From assembly GCA_002706405.1 (NCBI GenBank), contig PALN01000077.1:1-64000 (forward strand): a stretch of DNA of 64,000 nt, read 5' to 3'. The notes under the pieces are model-generated. The model did not search any database. It was not told where the DNA came from and worked only from the letters and a program-made list of their open reading frames with translations. Of the stretch, positions 9,518 to 16,535 are shown one piece after another. Each line of letters starts with the position of its first letter. The first letter of the stretch is position 1. The position numbers and the translations under genes were made by a program. This DNA comes from Rhodospirillaceae bacterium (lineage in GTDB: Bacteria > Pseudomonadota > Alphaproteobacteria > Rhodospirillales > Casp-alpha2).

Positions 9518-9997
9518 ATGAGTGGCGACACGCATCGCATTGTCCACATCGACCTGGATGAAAAAAGCGTCGTCAGCCGCAGTCCGCAGGTCGACCACGA
9601 GCGCAAGGTCGCGATCTACGACCTGCTTGAAGAGAACAGCTTCCATCCGCTCGAGATCGATCACGACGGCCCTTATTCCCTGCGTCTGTCGATCCAGGAC
9701 AACCGCCTTGTCTTCGATGTGGACGACGAGGGCGGTGAGCATCTGGTCAAGATCACCCTGCCGATCAGCGTCATGAAGCGCATCGTGCGTGACTATTTCA
9801 TGATCTGCGACAGCTATTTCAAGGCGATCAAGACCATGTCGCCGAACCAGATCGAAGCCATCGACATGGGCCGTCGGGGCCTGCACAACGAAGGGGCCGA
9901 GATTTTGCGGACGCGGCTCGAAGACCGGGTGGAGATGAATTTACGCACAGCCCGGCGCCTGTTCACGCTCGTCTGCGTGCTTCATATCAAGGCGTAG
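9518..9997 (+). CDS. UPF0262 family protein
   Basis: This acidic 159-residue protein matches the UPF0262 family, which is almost confined to alphaproteobacteria and lies between hisD and a low-molecular-weight phosphatase gene. Characteristic stretches are YDLLEENSFHP, LPISVMKRIVRDYFMICD and the C-terminal RTARRLFTLVCVLHI. There is no signal peptide or known catalytic motif. Its tight placement (16 bp after hisD, 12 bp before the phosphatase) makes one transcript likely. Function is unknown. Confidence 0.9.
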   Translation: MSGDTHRIVHIDLDEKSVVSRSPQVDHERKVAIYDLLEENSFHPLEIDHDGPYSLRLSIQDNRLVFDVDDEGGEHLVKITLPISVMKRIVRDYFMICDSYFKAIKTMSPNQIEAIDMGRRGLHNEGAEILRTRLEDRVEMNLRTARRLFTLVCVLHIKA

Positions 9998-10009
9998 GGG
10001 GCGGCGAAT

Positions 10010-10456
10010 TTGGCTGACCTACCCTCTGCGGTCCTGTTTTCCTGCACCATGAATTCCATCCGCTCTCCCATGGCGGAGGGCATCCTGAAGTTTCTGCATG
10101 GTCATCGGATCTATGTGGACAGTGCCGGTGCCCGTGAAGGTCATATCGACGGCTTCACCATCGCCGTGATGGATGAAATCGGCATCGACATGTCGAAGCA
10201 CAATTCGAAGACCTTCGACGATCTGGAGGACGACTTCTTCGATCTGGTCATCACCCTGTCACCCGAAGCCCAACACAAGGCCATGGAACTAACCCGGATC
10301 ATGGCCTGCGATGTCGAATTCTGGAACACCTTCGATCCGTCGATCATCGAAACCGACAACCGCGAGGAGAAACTGGCGGCTTATCGCATGGTGCGGGATC
10401 AGTTGATGGAGCGGATCAAGGAACGGTTTCCGGTCCAGACAGTCGTCGATACGTAA
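10010..10456 (+). CDS. low-molecular-weight protein-tyrosine-phosphatase-like protein
   Basis: This 148-residue protein has the phosphate-binding loop CX5RS at its N-terminus (SCTMNSIRSPMAE) and the downstream Asp-Pro (NTFDPSIIE) that supplies the general acid. This is the fold shared by low-MW phosphatases and thioredoxin-type arsenate reductases. The arsenate-reductase redox cysteines are not evident, so a phosphatase is more likely. It starts with TTG after a run of G residues 8-13 bases upstream. It completes the hisD-UPF0262-phosphatase run; in related genomes infA usually follows, whereas here 5.2 kb intervene. Confidence 0.85.
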   Translation: MADLPSAVLFSCTMNSIRSPMAEGILKFLHGHRIYVDSAGAREGHIDGFTIAVMDEIGIDMSKHNSKTFDDLEDDFFDLVITLSPEAQHKAMELTRIMACDVEFWNTFDPSIIETDNREEKLAAYRMVRDQLMERIKERFPVQTVVDT

Positions 10457-10477
10457 GGGGCCCCGGAACGGAGTGTG

Positions 10478-11062
10478 TCAGTACGCGCCGAGGTCCGCCG
10501 TCGTATCGGAAAAGGCATTGATCATTTCCCCCGCCCCATCGACCTTGCTCCGCCAGTCGGCGAAGGAGATGACACCGGAGACGGTCTGCCCGTCATTTGC
10601 CAGCGGCAGACGCATGGTTTCCTGAAACTTGGACGTTTGCGCGAGGCCCGGGCGAACGTCGTGGATGAAGGCCAAGGGTTTGGCGGTTTCGGCGACGGCC
10701 CGGTATTCGTTGTCGATCATGCGCCCGTATTCCGCCGGTTCATGATCGCGGGGCGACCGACCGGTGTAGTCGTAGCCTTTCACGTCGACATGGCCGGTTC
10801 CCCAATAGCGGTAGCGAAAGTCGCCGTCGGCGGTCAGGTCGGCGACGCTGATGAACGGAATGACCGCGGGCGGGTAGCGCAGCATGTCGGCCACGCGCCA
10901 GGGCGGCGCGATGGCACCGCCGCGCAGGGCGTTCCACACGGCGAGGGCTTCCGCGAACAGCGGATTTCGCAGGTCGGCAAGGGCGACCTCGCGCTGAAAG
11001 AAGCGGTATGTGGGCTCTGACGTGGAAATCGTAGCCTCCCCCAAGGCGCCGAAATCACGCAA
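10478..11062 (-). CDS. PAS domain protein (PAS_5-like)
   Basis: The product of 183 to 194 residues resembles the stand-alone PAS proteins common in Rhodospirillales. Cues are the WRVADMLRYPPAVIPFISVADL segment (seen at about 54-75), FRYRYWGTGHVDVKG and the YTGRSPRDHEP loop. Such proteins bind a small ligand or cofactor and lack an output domain. The start is unusual. The first in-frame codon is a TTG at 11062 without a good ribosome site, while a strong GGGGGAGG (minus strand, 11035-11042) sits five bases before an in-frame ATT at 11029. Translation from ATT is possible but unproven. It is convergent with the phosphatase gene. Confidence 0.75.
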   Translation of the reverse strand: MRDFGALGEATISTSEPTYRFFQREVALADLRNPLFAEALAVWNALRGGAIAPPWRVADMLRYPPAVIPFISVADLTADGDFRYRYWGTGHVDVKGYDYTGRSPRDHEPAEYGRMIDNEYRAVAETAKPLAFIHDVRPGLAQTSKFQETMRLPLANDGQTVSGVISFADWRSKVDGAGEMINAFSDTTADLGAY

Positions 11063-11164
11063 ATTTCCCGGGATTCTGACAATCAGTGGTCACGTCTGTC
11101 CCGGAATTTGCGTGAATTAGACGTGTAACGTGCGGGCAGTATGCGCGGTTTTGGTGTTTTTGAA

Positions 11165-11180
11165 TGTGACGGACGTCACG
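11165..11180. promoter_or_regulatory. CRP/FNR-type palindrome in a divergent promoter
   Basis: TGTGACGGACGTCACG fits the TGTGA-N6-TCACA layout of CRP/FNR-family operators, with a perfect GTGACG/CGTCAC core at 11166-11179. It lies in the 216-bp divergent gap between the PAS gene and the secreted-protein gene, about 100 bp from each start. Which regulator binds is unknown. Confidence 0.45.
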
Positions 11181-11278
11181 TTTGTGAGAATGGCGGATTC
11201 GATGCTCGCGCTGTTGGACGACGTCGATAGAATGGGCGGACGGGGCTTTTCATGCCCAGACCGATGTAAGGAGACGGG

Positions 11279-11860
11279 ATGACACGCTCAAGCGCGCGCC
11301 AAGGGCGCAAGACCGCTCTTGCGGCGGCCCTGGTCCTGGCCGCCGTCGCCGGATCTGCGGCCCCGCCGGCGGCGGCACAGACCGGTGATCTGTTTGACAA
11401 TCTGGCGACGCGGCCGGTGACCCTGCTGGATGCGGGAATCAAGCGCGTGCGCGCCGGGGCGCAAACGGCGGCGGCGCGCCTGACGACGGCGGTCGGCCCG
11501 CCGGCTCAGTTCCGGGTCACGTTCGACAGCGCCTTGCGCCGCCTGGATGTCCGGTTCGATGTCACCGTCGCGCCGGAAAAGGCCAATGAGGCCTTTTGCT
11601 GGGCACGGCGCGGGATCGCCATCCGTGAGATGTTCAGCATCGGGGCCATTCGCTACACCCTGAAATTGTCCGACGAGGAACGGGTCCGCCGACGGCTGGG
11701 CGTGATGTTCTCGCGCGAACCGGAAACCACGGAACGCGAGATCGTGTCCCTGGGGCAGCGCCTGGCGGATGTGACCTATGTCGAATTGAACCTGCTGACG
11801 CCCACCAGCGAGACGCCGGTGACCTGCCGCGCCGTCGTCCACCGCCTGGAATGGCGGTGA
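11279..11860 (+). CDS. exported protein of unknown function
   Basis: The 193-residue product starts with a clear signal peptide: basic residues, then an Ala/Val-rich core ending near PPAAAQTG. The start has AAGGAG at 11268-11273. The mature part carries a DUF-like beta-rich segment (QFRVTFDSALRRLDVRFDVTV) and a single FCWARRG Cys. It is probably periplasmic. No family name can be given with confidence. Confidence 0.65.
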   Translation: MTRSSARQGRKTALAAALVLAAVAGSAAPPAAAQTGDLFDNLATRPVTLLDAGIKRVRAGAQTAAARLTTAVGPPAQFRVTFDSALRRLDVRFDVTVAPEKANEAFCWARRGIAIREMFSIGAIRYTLKLSDEERVRRRLGVMFSREPETTEREIVSLGQRLADVTYVELNLLTPTSETPVTCRAVVHRLEWR

Positions 11861-11881
11861 CCGACGGCGGCGGACTCAGGG

Positions 11882-13843
11882 TCAGGCGATGGCCCGCGTC
11901 TTCGCCGGCTGCGCCGCCCAGTCCTCGGCCAGTTGCGCCGTCAGGCGTGCCTGGGCCGCATCGATGATCATGCGCAGCAGATCCGGGTATGACAGCCCCT
12001 CAAAGGCGGCCATCAGGTTGAACTTGCCGTCCCAGCACCAGCCCGGGTTGGGATTGACCTCAAGCAGCTTGATGACACCGTTGGCATCCGTGCGGAAATC
12101 GAACCGGGCATAGTCGCGACAGCCCAGACGCTGGAACAGGGTGGCCGAGGCATCGATCAAGCTGCGCCGGCTTTCCTCGTCCAGGTCCGCCTGCTGGTAG
12201 GCGATGTCCGTCCAATAGGGTGAATCCGGCTGCCACTTGGATTCATAGCCAAGCAGTTTGGGCAAATTCGGATCCAGCTTGGAATAATCGACGCCCAATA
12301 CCGGCAGGGCGTGGAAGCCGTGGCCCGGGTTGCCGATCAGCGCGACGGTGTATTCCGGGCCGTCCAGAAATTCCTGAACCAGCACGGCCCGTCCGGGCAG
12401 GGTGCGGCGAACTTCGGCCAGATAGGCGACCATTTCTTCCGGTGTGTGGACGACGGCGTTCTGGGTGATGCCGATGGAACTGTCGCCCTGCGCGGGTTTG
12501 ATCAGGGCCGGGAACATGGACGGGATCGTCGCGACCTGATCGTCCGGATCATAATAGGTTTCCAGCGGCACCGGGATTTCGCATTGCTGGGCGACGGCGC
12601 GGACGATGGACTTGTCGTAGCACAGGCCGAGCGACGCCGGGCCGGCGCCCGTATAGGGCACGTCCAGCATGTCCAGCATGGCCGGGATGTGCAGCTCCTT
12701 CAGCGCTTCGTTGTTATAGCCCTCGTCGCACAGGTTGAGCACGAAGGCTGGCGGGTTCTTGTCCAGGCGTTCGTACAGGCCGCTGTGGTTGTCTTCGTAC
12801 GTGAAGGTGTAGTCGCTCAGGGTTTCCAGGGCCGCCTTCAGCTTGGCGATGGTTTCCATGTCTTCCGCATTGAACTTGCCGCCCAGCTTGACCGGGTCGG
12901 GGCGGCGCGGGTCGCCCATCAGGACCGTGACATGGGGGAACGCGGGGCCGCGCCCATCGGTCGCGACCTTGACCGGCGCCCGGCAGGTCACCAGATGGCG
13001 ACGGGCCATCATGCCCAGGTCGGCACCGCGGTCCGACAGGCGGTTGGAATTGCCTTCCAATTCCTGATGGAACACGACGTCGCGGAATCCGGCATCTTCC
13101 AAAAGGGCCGTCAAGGCGTCGGCGCTGTACAGGCGTTCGGCGTAGAACTGGTCGGCGATCACGCCTTTTTCCGCATGAATGACGACTTCGCGGGAAATCA
13201 GGCGCGCGCGGTCGGCGGACAAGGAGCGTTCCCGGCAGACCAGTTGGTTGCCGTCGATCCATTCCCAGGTCCGGGGCTCGTAATTCTGGCGCATCCATTC
13301 GCCGTCGGTGATGTCGAGCACCAGACGGCCCGACGACCGAAGAACCCGGCGCACGGCGGTCAGCACCGCCAGGTCGTCTTCTTCCTGTTCGAAATAGCCG
13401 AACGAGTTGCCGAGCAGCAGGACATGATCGAAACTATCGGGCTTCAGCGAAAACCGCCGGGCATCGCCTTCCTTGAACTGAACGTGCAGCCCCTGGGACC
13501 GCGCCCGGCGTCGGGCCAGGCGGATCAGGTAGCGCGATCGGTCGACGCCGGTGACGTTGGCATAGCCGCGCCGCGCCAGTTCCAGGCAGTGCCGGCCCTG
13601 CCCGCAGCACAGATCGAGGATACGGTCGTCGGGAGAAACCCCCGCGACGTCCAGCAGCGTATCGATCTCCGCCCGGGTGGCGTCGTCGTTTTCGGTGACG
13701 TCGCCATCGGTCTTCAGGTAGAGCGCGTTGAAAAGGGAACGCCACCATTCCGGGGGGAGGTGGCGCTCAAGGTCACTGATCGGACCCAGAGTTTTCTGGG
13801 TCGGGCTCGCGGTCATCGGGGGTTTCTCCGGCGTCTTCGGCAT
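11882..13843 (-). CDS. SAM-methyltransferase / D-Ala-D-Ala-ligase-like ATP-grasp fusion protein
   Basis: The 653-residue protein has two catalytic modules. Residues about 25-290 are a class I methyltransferase: motif I ILDLCCGQGRHCLELA at 75-90, the acidic GVDRS, and motif IV near LLLGNSFGYFE. Residues about 300-635 are an ATP-grasp ligase of the D-alanine-D-alanine ligase kind, with the lysine/loop IKPAQGDSSIGIT at 448-460, VQEFLDGPEYTV, and the metal/ATP end motif LLEVNPNPGWCWDG at 593-606. The pair suggests methylation and ATP-dependent amide formation on one small molecule or peptide. An ATG at 13816 has a better-spaced GGAG and may be the true start. The gene lies 9 bp downstream of a small membrane-protein gene. 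The substrate is unknown. Confidence 0.85.
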   Translation of the reverse strand: MPKTPEKPPMTASPTQKTLGPISDLERHLPPEWWRSLFNALYLKTDGDVTENDDATRAEIDTLLDVAGVSPDDRILDLCCGQGRHCLELARRGYANVTGVDRSRYLIRLARRRARSQGLHVQFKEGDARRFSLKPDSFDHVLLLGNSFGYFEQEEDDLAVLTAVRRVLRSSGRLVLDITDGEWMRQNYEPRTWEWIDGNQLVCRERSLSADRARLISREVVIHAEKGVIADQFYAERLYSADALTALLEDAGFRDVVFHQELEGNSNRLSDRGADLGMMARRHLVTCRAPVKVATDGRGPAFPHVTVLMGDPRRPDPVKLGGKFNAEDMETIAKLKAALETLSDYTFTYEDNHSGLYERLDKNPPAFVLNLCDEGYNNEALKELHIPAMLDMLDVPYTGAGPASLGLCYDKSIVRAVAQQCEIPVPLETYYDPDDQVATIPSMFPALIKPAQGDSSIGITQNAVVHTPEEMVAYLAEVRRTLPGRAVLVQEFLDGPEYTVALIGNPGHGFHALPVLGVDYSKLDPNLPKLLGYESKWQPDSPYWTDIAYQQADLDEESRRSLIDASATLFQRLGCRDYARFDFRTDANGVIKLLEVNPNPGWCWDGKFNLMAAFEGLSYPDLLRMIIDAAQARLTAQLAEDWAAQPAKTRAIA

Positions 13844-13852
13844 GTTCCGGGG

Positions 13853-14041
13853 CTAGCGGAACAGCAACCCGTAAAAATACAGGGCGAACGGCGACACGAC
13901 GCCGCCGACGACGATCACCATGAACAGGGTGAAGCCGGTGATGTCATCGGCTCGTTCCCAGAACGACTTGGCGGGGGGAACGATCGTTTCGTGCGAAATG
14001 CCGGGAGCGGCCGGAGCGGGAGCGGAAGGTTGCGTCAACAT
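13853..14041 (-). CDS. small single-span membrane protein
   Basis: The 62-residue protein has a Pro/Ala-rich cytoplasmic N-terminus, then WERADDITGF and one membrane helix ending PFALYFYGLLFR. The ATG at 14041 has AAAGG eight bases upstream on the minus strand. It lies 9 bp upstream of the methyltransferase/ATP-grasp gene, so the two are probably co-transcribed, and it might anchor that enzyme. This is inference from position only. Confidence 0.6.
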   Translation of the reverse strand: MLTQPSAPAPAAPGISHETIVPPAKSFWERADDITGFTLFMVIVVGGVVSPFALYFYGLLFR

Positions 14042-14184
14042 GGCGGATGCCTTTCTGAAAAGGGGCCATTCGTGGGAGGGCGATTTGGCCGGTTGGGTTG
14101 TGTCGAAATGGTGGTTGGTCTTAGGCGTAGGAAATGTGGGCGTCGGCAATGCGGTGGAAGGAACGCTGCGCGGGGAGGGGGATT

Positions 14185-14243
14185 GCGTCGCTCGGGAACG
14201 GGGGGTGCGTCCGTGCGTCTACCGCTCCCGTTCCCGATGACGC
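14185..14243. other. large two-part hairpin between small genes
   Basis: An 11-bp perfect inverted repeat (TCGGGAACGGG at 14192-14202 and CCCGTTCCCGA at 14227-14237) is enclosed by a second 5-bp repeat (GCGTC 14185-14189, GACGC 14239-14243) with a one- and two-base bulge. The loop is 24 nt. It lies in the 257-bp gap between two minus-strand genes. No T-run follows on either strand, so it is a structured RNA or processing signal rather than a standard terminator. Confidence 0.5.
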
Positions 14244-14298
14244 CCTCCCAGGCGCGTACCTGCGGGGCCGGGCCCTTGCCCGACCCCGCATCCGTCGA

Positions 14299-14571
14299 TT
14301 AGTTGCTGCGGATGGAAAGCTTGCCGCCGCGGATCACGGCGATCTGGTCGCCCTGAACGCTGAGGGCTTCGTCACCCAGCACGAGTTTGCATTTTTCGCA
14401 GAGGTTCGGAATGGTTTCGCCGGCGGCGATATTCACCATTTCGGACCCTTCGGAATCGGAAACCGTCAGTTGAATTTCGGTATCCTGTTCATTGGTCACG
14501 TCCACGGCCTTGGCCGGGGCCGCAAGAGCGAGCGCGATCGCGGCGGCGCCAATGAAGGGCAGAACTTTCAT
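14299..14571 (-). CDS. small secreted protein with a CxxC pair
   Basis: The 90-residue precursor starts at an ATG preceded by a perfect GGAGG five bases away. Its signal peptide (KVLPFIGAAAIALALAAPAKA) is followed by a short mature domain containing LCEKCKLVLG. The paired cysteines could bind metal or form a disulfide in the periplasm. Some small exported alphaproteobacterial proteins look similar, but I cannot name a family. It is transcribed divergently from the LysR gene at 14729. Confidence 0.7.
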   Translation of the reverse strand: MKVLPFIGAAAIALALAAPAKAVDVTNEQDTEIQLTVSDSEGSEMVNIAAGETIPNLCEKCKLVLGDEALSVQGDQIAVIRGGKLSIRSN

Positions 14572-14594
14572 GTGTTCCTCCAAAAAGGGGTATC

Positions 14595-14697
14595 TGTCCA
14601 TGATTGGACAGGGCGACTCTCTGAGAAATCCTGACATTTCTCAAACGAAATAAAATTATGGTTTGTATCAGAATTATCGATGTATAATCTGCATCGA
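14595..14697. promoter_or_regulatory. divergent promoter with three inverted repeats (LysR operator candidates)
   Basis: The 157-bp gap between the secreted-protein gene and the LysR gene holds TGTCCA-N4-TGGACA (14595-14610), TGAGAAAT-N6-ATTTCTCA (14622-14643) and TCGATG-N9-CATCGA (14677-14697). The last repeat encloses a perfect TATAAT at 14683-14688, a likely -10 for the LysR gene. The 8-bp-armed repeat at 14622 has the size of a LysR recognition site, so autoregulation and control of the secreted protein are plausible. Confidence 0.5.
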
Positions 14698-14728
14698 AAC
14701 ACCCCCGGAATGCCTTCGGAAACGCCCC

Positions 14729-15595
14729 ATGGACATCACGCTTGCACGGACCTTCCTGGCCATTTGCGACGTCGGAAACTTCGTCAAGGCGTCGGAGCGC
14801 CTGTACGTCACGCAATCGACCGTGAGCACGCGGGTCAAACTGCTGGAAGATTTGTTGGGCCAGCCGCTGTTCGTGCGTACCAAGGCGGGGGCGTCGCTGA
14901 CGGCGGCGGGCGCGCAGTTCCGTCCGTTCGCGGAAAAACTGGTGCAGACCTGGGAACAGGCGCGCCACAACGTCGGCCTGCCGACGGAATATTCCGCCCT
15001 TCTGACCGTCGGCGCCGAGTTCACCTTGTGGGAACGCATGATGGTGAGCTGGATGTCCTGGGTGCGCCAGGCTTTGCCCGAGGTCGCCCTGCGCGCCGAG
15101 GTCGGCACCTCCGATACCCTGATGACCCAGGTGGTCGAGGGCTTCATCGATCTGGCGGTCAGCTATACGCCGCAACACCGTTCGGGCCTGGTGGTCGAGA
15201 AGCTGGCCCAGGACAGCCTGGTCCTGGTGTCAACCGACCCGACCGTGCGCGGCCCCTGGGACAGCAATTACGTATTTGTCGACTGGGGCGCGGAGTTCCG
15301 CATGGAACACCTGGAAGCCTTTCCCGATCTGGCCGCGCCGGCACTTGCGGTCAGCTACGGGCCGCTCGCCCAGCAGCATATCCTGCGCGCCGGCGGGGCG
15401 GCCTATCTGCCGCTGCGCGCCGTCCGTCCGCGCCTGGAAGAAGGCGTCCTGCACCTGCTCGAAGGGGCCCCCGTGTTCCGCCGACCGATCTTCATCGTTC
15501 ATCTGGAAGGGGTCGATAATCCGCTGTTTCAGACGGCGGTCGAGGGCCTGCGCAGCGCCGCCCGGGACGAGGCCGGCGACGATGGAGACCCATGA
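14729..15595 (+). CDS. LysR-family transcriptional regulator
   Basis: The 288-residue regulator has the N-terminal winged helix (FVKASERLYVTQSTVSTRVK, with the recognition helix at SQSTVS-like positions) and a substrate-binding C-terminal domain. The start ATG at 14729 begins DITLARTFLAI, the normal family N-terminus; a longer frame upstream is not needed. It is divergent from the small secreted CxxC protein gene, which is its most likely target. The effector is unknown. Confidence 0.9.
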   Translation: MDITLARTFLAICDVGNFVKASERLYVTQSTVSTRVKLLEDLLGQPLFVRTKAGASLTAAGAQFRPFAEKLVQTWEQARHNVGLPTEYSALLTVGAEFTLWERMMVSWMSWVRQALPEVALRAEVGTSDTLMTQVVEGFIDLAVSYTPQHRSGLVVEKLAQDSLVLVSTDPTVRGPWDSNYVFVDWGAEFRMEHLEAFPDLAAPALAVSYGPLAQQHILRAGGAAYLPLRAVRPRLEEGVLHLLEGAPVFRRPIFIVHLEGVDNPLFQTAVEGLRSAARDEAGDDGDP

Positions 15596-15703
15596 TTGAG
15601 GACAAGGGATCCGGGCCGGATCGCGAAATCCCGGCATTCCCTTGATTTTTACCCGGCTTGACGTCATGTTCTGGGGCGTTTTGGCCAAATAATTGGAGTG
15701 CTA

Positions 15704-15922
15704 ATGGCGAAGGAAGACGTTTTGGAGTTTACGGGCACGGTGACGGAACTGCTGCCCAACGCCATGTTCCGGGTAAAACTGGACAACGACCACGAAATTC
15801 TCGCCCATACTGCGGGTAAGATGCGCAAGCACCGGATCCGGGTGCTTGCTGGCGATCGCGTCAATGTTGAGATGACGCCTTACGATCTGACCAAGGGCCG
15901 GATCACCTTTCGTTTCAAATAA
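15704..15922 (+). CDS. infA: translation initiation factor IF-1
   Basis: IF-1 binds the ribosomal A site during initiation. The protein is 72 residues, the standard length, and is a single S1/OB fold: [36 protein letters not shown] and [15 protein letters not shown] are all canonical. GGAG lies at 15695-15698, six bases before the ATG. It is followed by maf after 18 bp. Confidence 0.97.
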   Translation: MAKEDVLEFTGTVTELLPNAMFRVKLDNDHEILAHTAGKMRKHRIRVLAGDRVNVEMTPYDLTKGRITFRFK

Positions 15923-15940
15923 AGTTTGGCGGACGTGCCC

Positions 15941-16531
15941 ATGGCTGGCCGCTTGATTCTCGCCTCGGCGTCGCCCAGGCGACAGGATCTGCTGTCTCAA
16001 GTCGGGATCGTGCCCGCCGCCGTGGTGCCCGCCGATATCGACGAGACACCCCGGCCGGGTGAACAGCCGCGCGCCCTGGCGCGCCGTCTGGCATTGGAAA
16101 AGGCCGCGGCCGTGGCCCGTGACCACGCGGGCGCGTTCGTCCTGGGGGCGGACACGGTCGTTGCCTGCGGGCGCCGGTCGTTGCCCAAGCCCGCCGACGA
16201 AGCGGAGGCACGGCGCTGTCTGGATCTGTTGTCCGGGCGCCGTCACCGGGTGATCGGCGGCGTCGCCCTGGTCTGCCCCGACGGGCGGGTTCTGGTTCGC
16301 GATTCGGTAACGGCGGTGCAGTTCAAGCGTCTCAGCCAGGCCGAGACCGACATGTATCTGGCCTGCGGTGAATGGCGGGACAAGGCCGGCGGCTATGCCA
16401 TTCAGGGCCGGGCGGCGCTGTTCGTCACGGCCCTCAACGGCGATTACAACAATGTGGTCGGTTTGCCCCTCGCCCTGACGGCGGCGCTGCTGACCGGCGC
16501 CGGGGCATGGTCCCCGACGGTAAAGGAATAA
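15941..16531 (+). CDS. maf: Maf-like nucleoside triphosphate pyrophosphatase
   Basis: Maf proteins hydrolyse non-canonical or modified nucleoside triphosphates to monophosphates in the cytosol. The 196-residue protein has the diagnostic LASASPRRQDLLSQVG, VLGADTVVACG and GGYAIQGRAALF motifs. The ATG at 15941 was preferred to a TTG at 15926, which has no ribosome site. It sits between infA and the RNase G gene in the usual alphaproteobacterial order and is almost contiguous (4 bp) with the latter. Confidence 0.93.
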   Translation: MAGRLILASASPRRQDLLSQVGIVPAAVVPADIDETPRPGEQPRALARRLALEKAAAVARDHAGAFVLGADTVVACGRRSLPKPADEAEARRCLDLLSGRRHRVIGGVALVCPDGRVLVRDSVTAVQFKRLSQAETDMYLACGEWRDKAGGYAIQGRAALFVTALNGDYNNVVGLPLALTAALLTGAGAWSPTVKE

Positions 16532-16535
16532 TCTC

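Noticed and set aside
12311..14302. A 663-codon plus-strand frame opposite the methyltransferase/ATP-grasp gene
   Set aside because: No domain motifs and no ribosome site, while the opposite strand encodes two complete catalytic domains.
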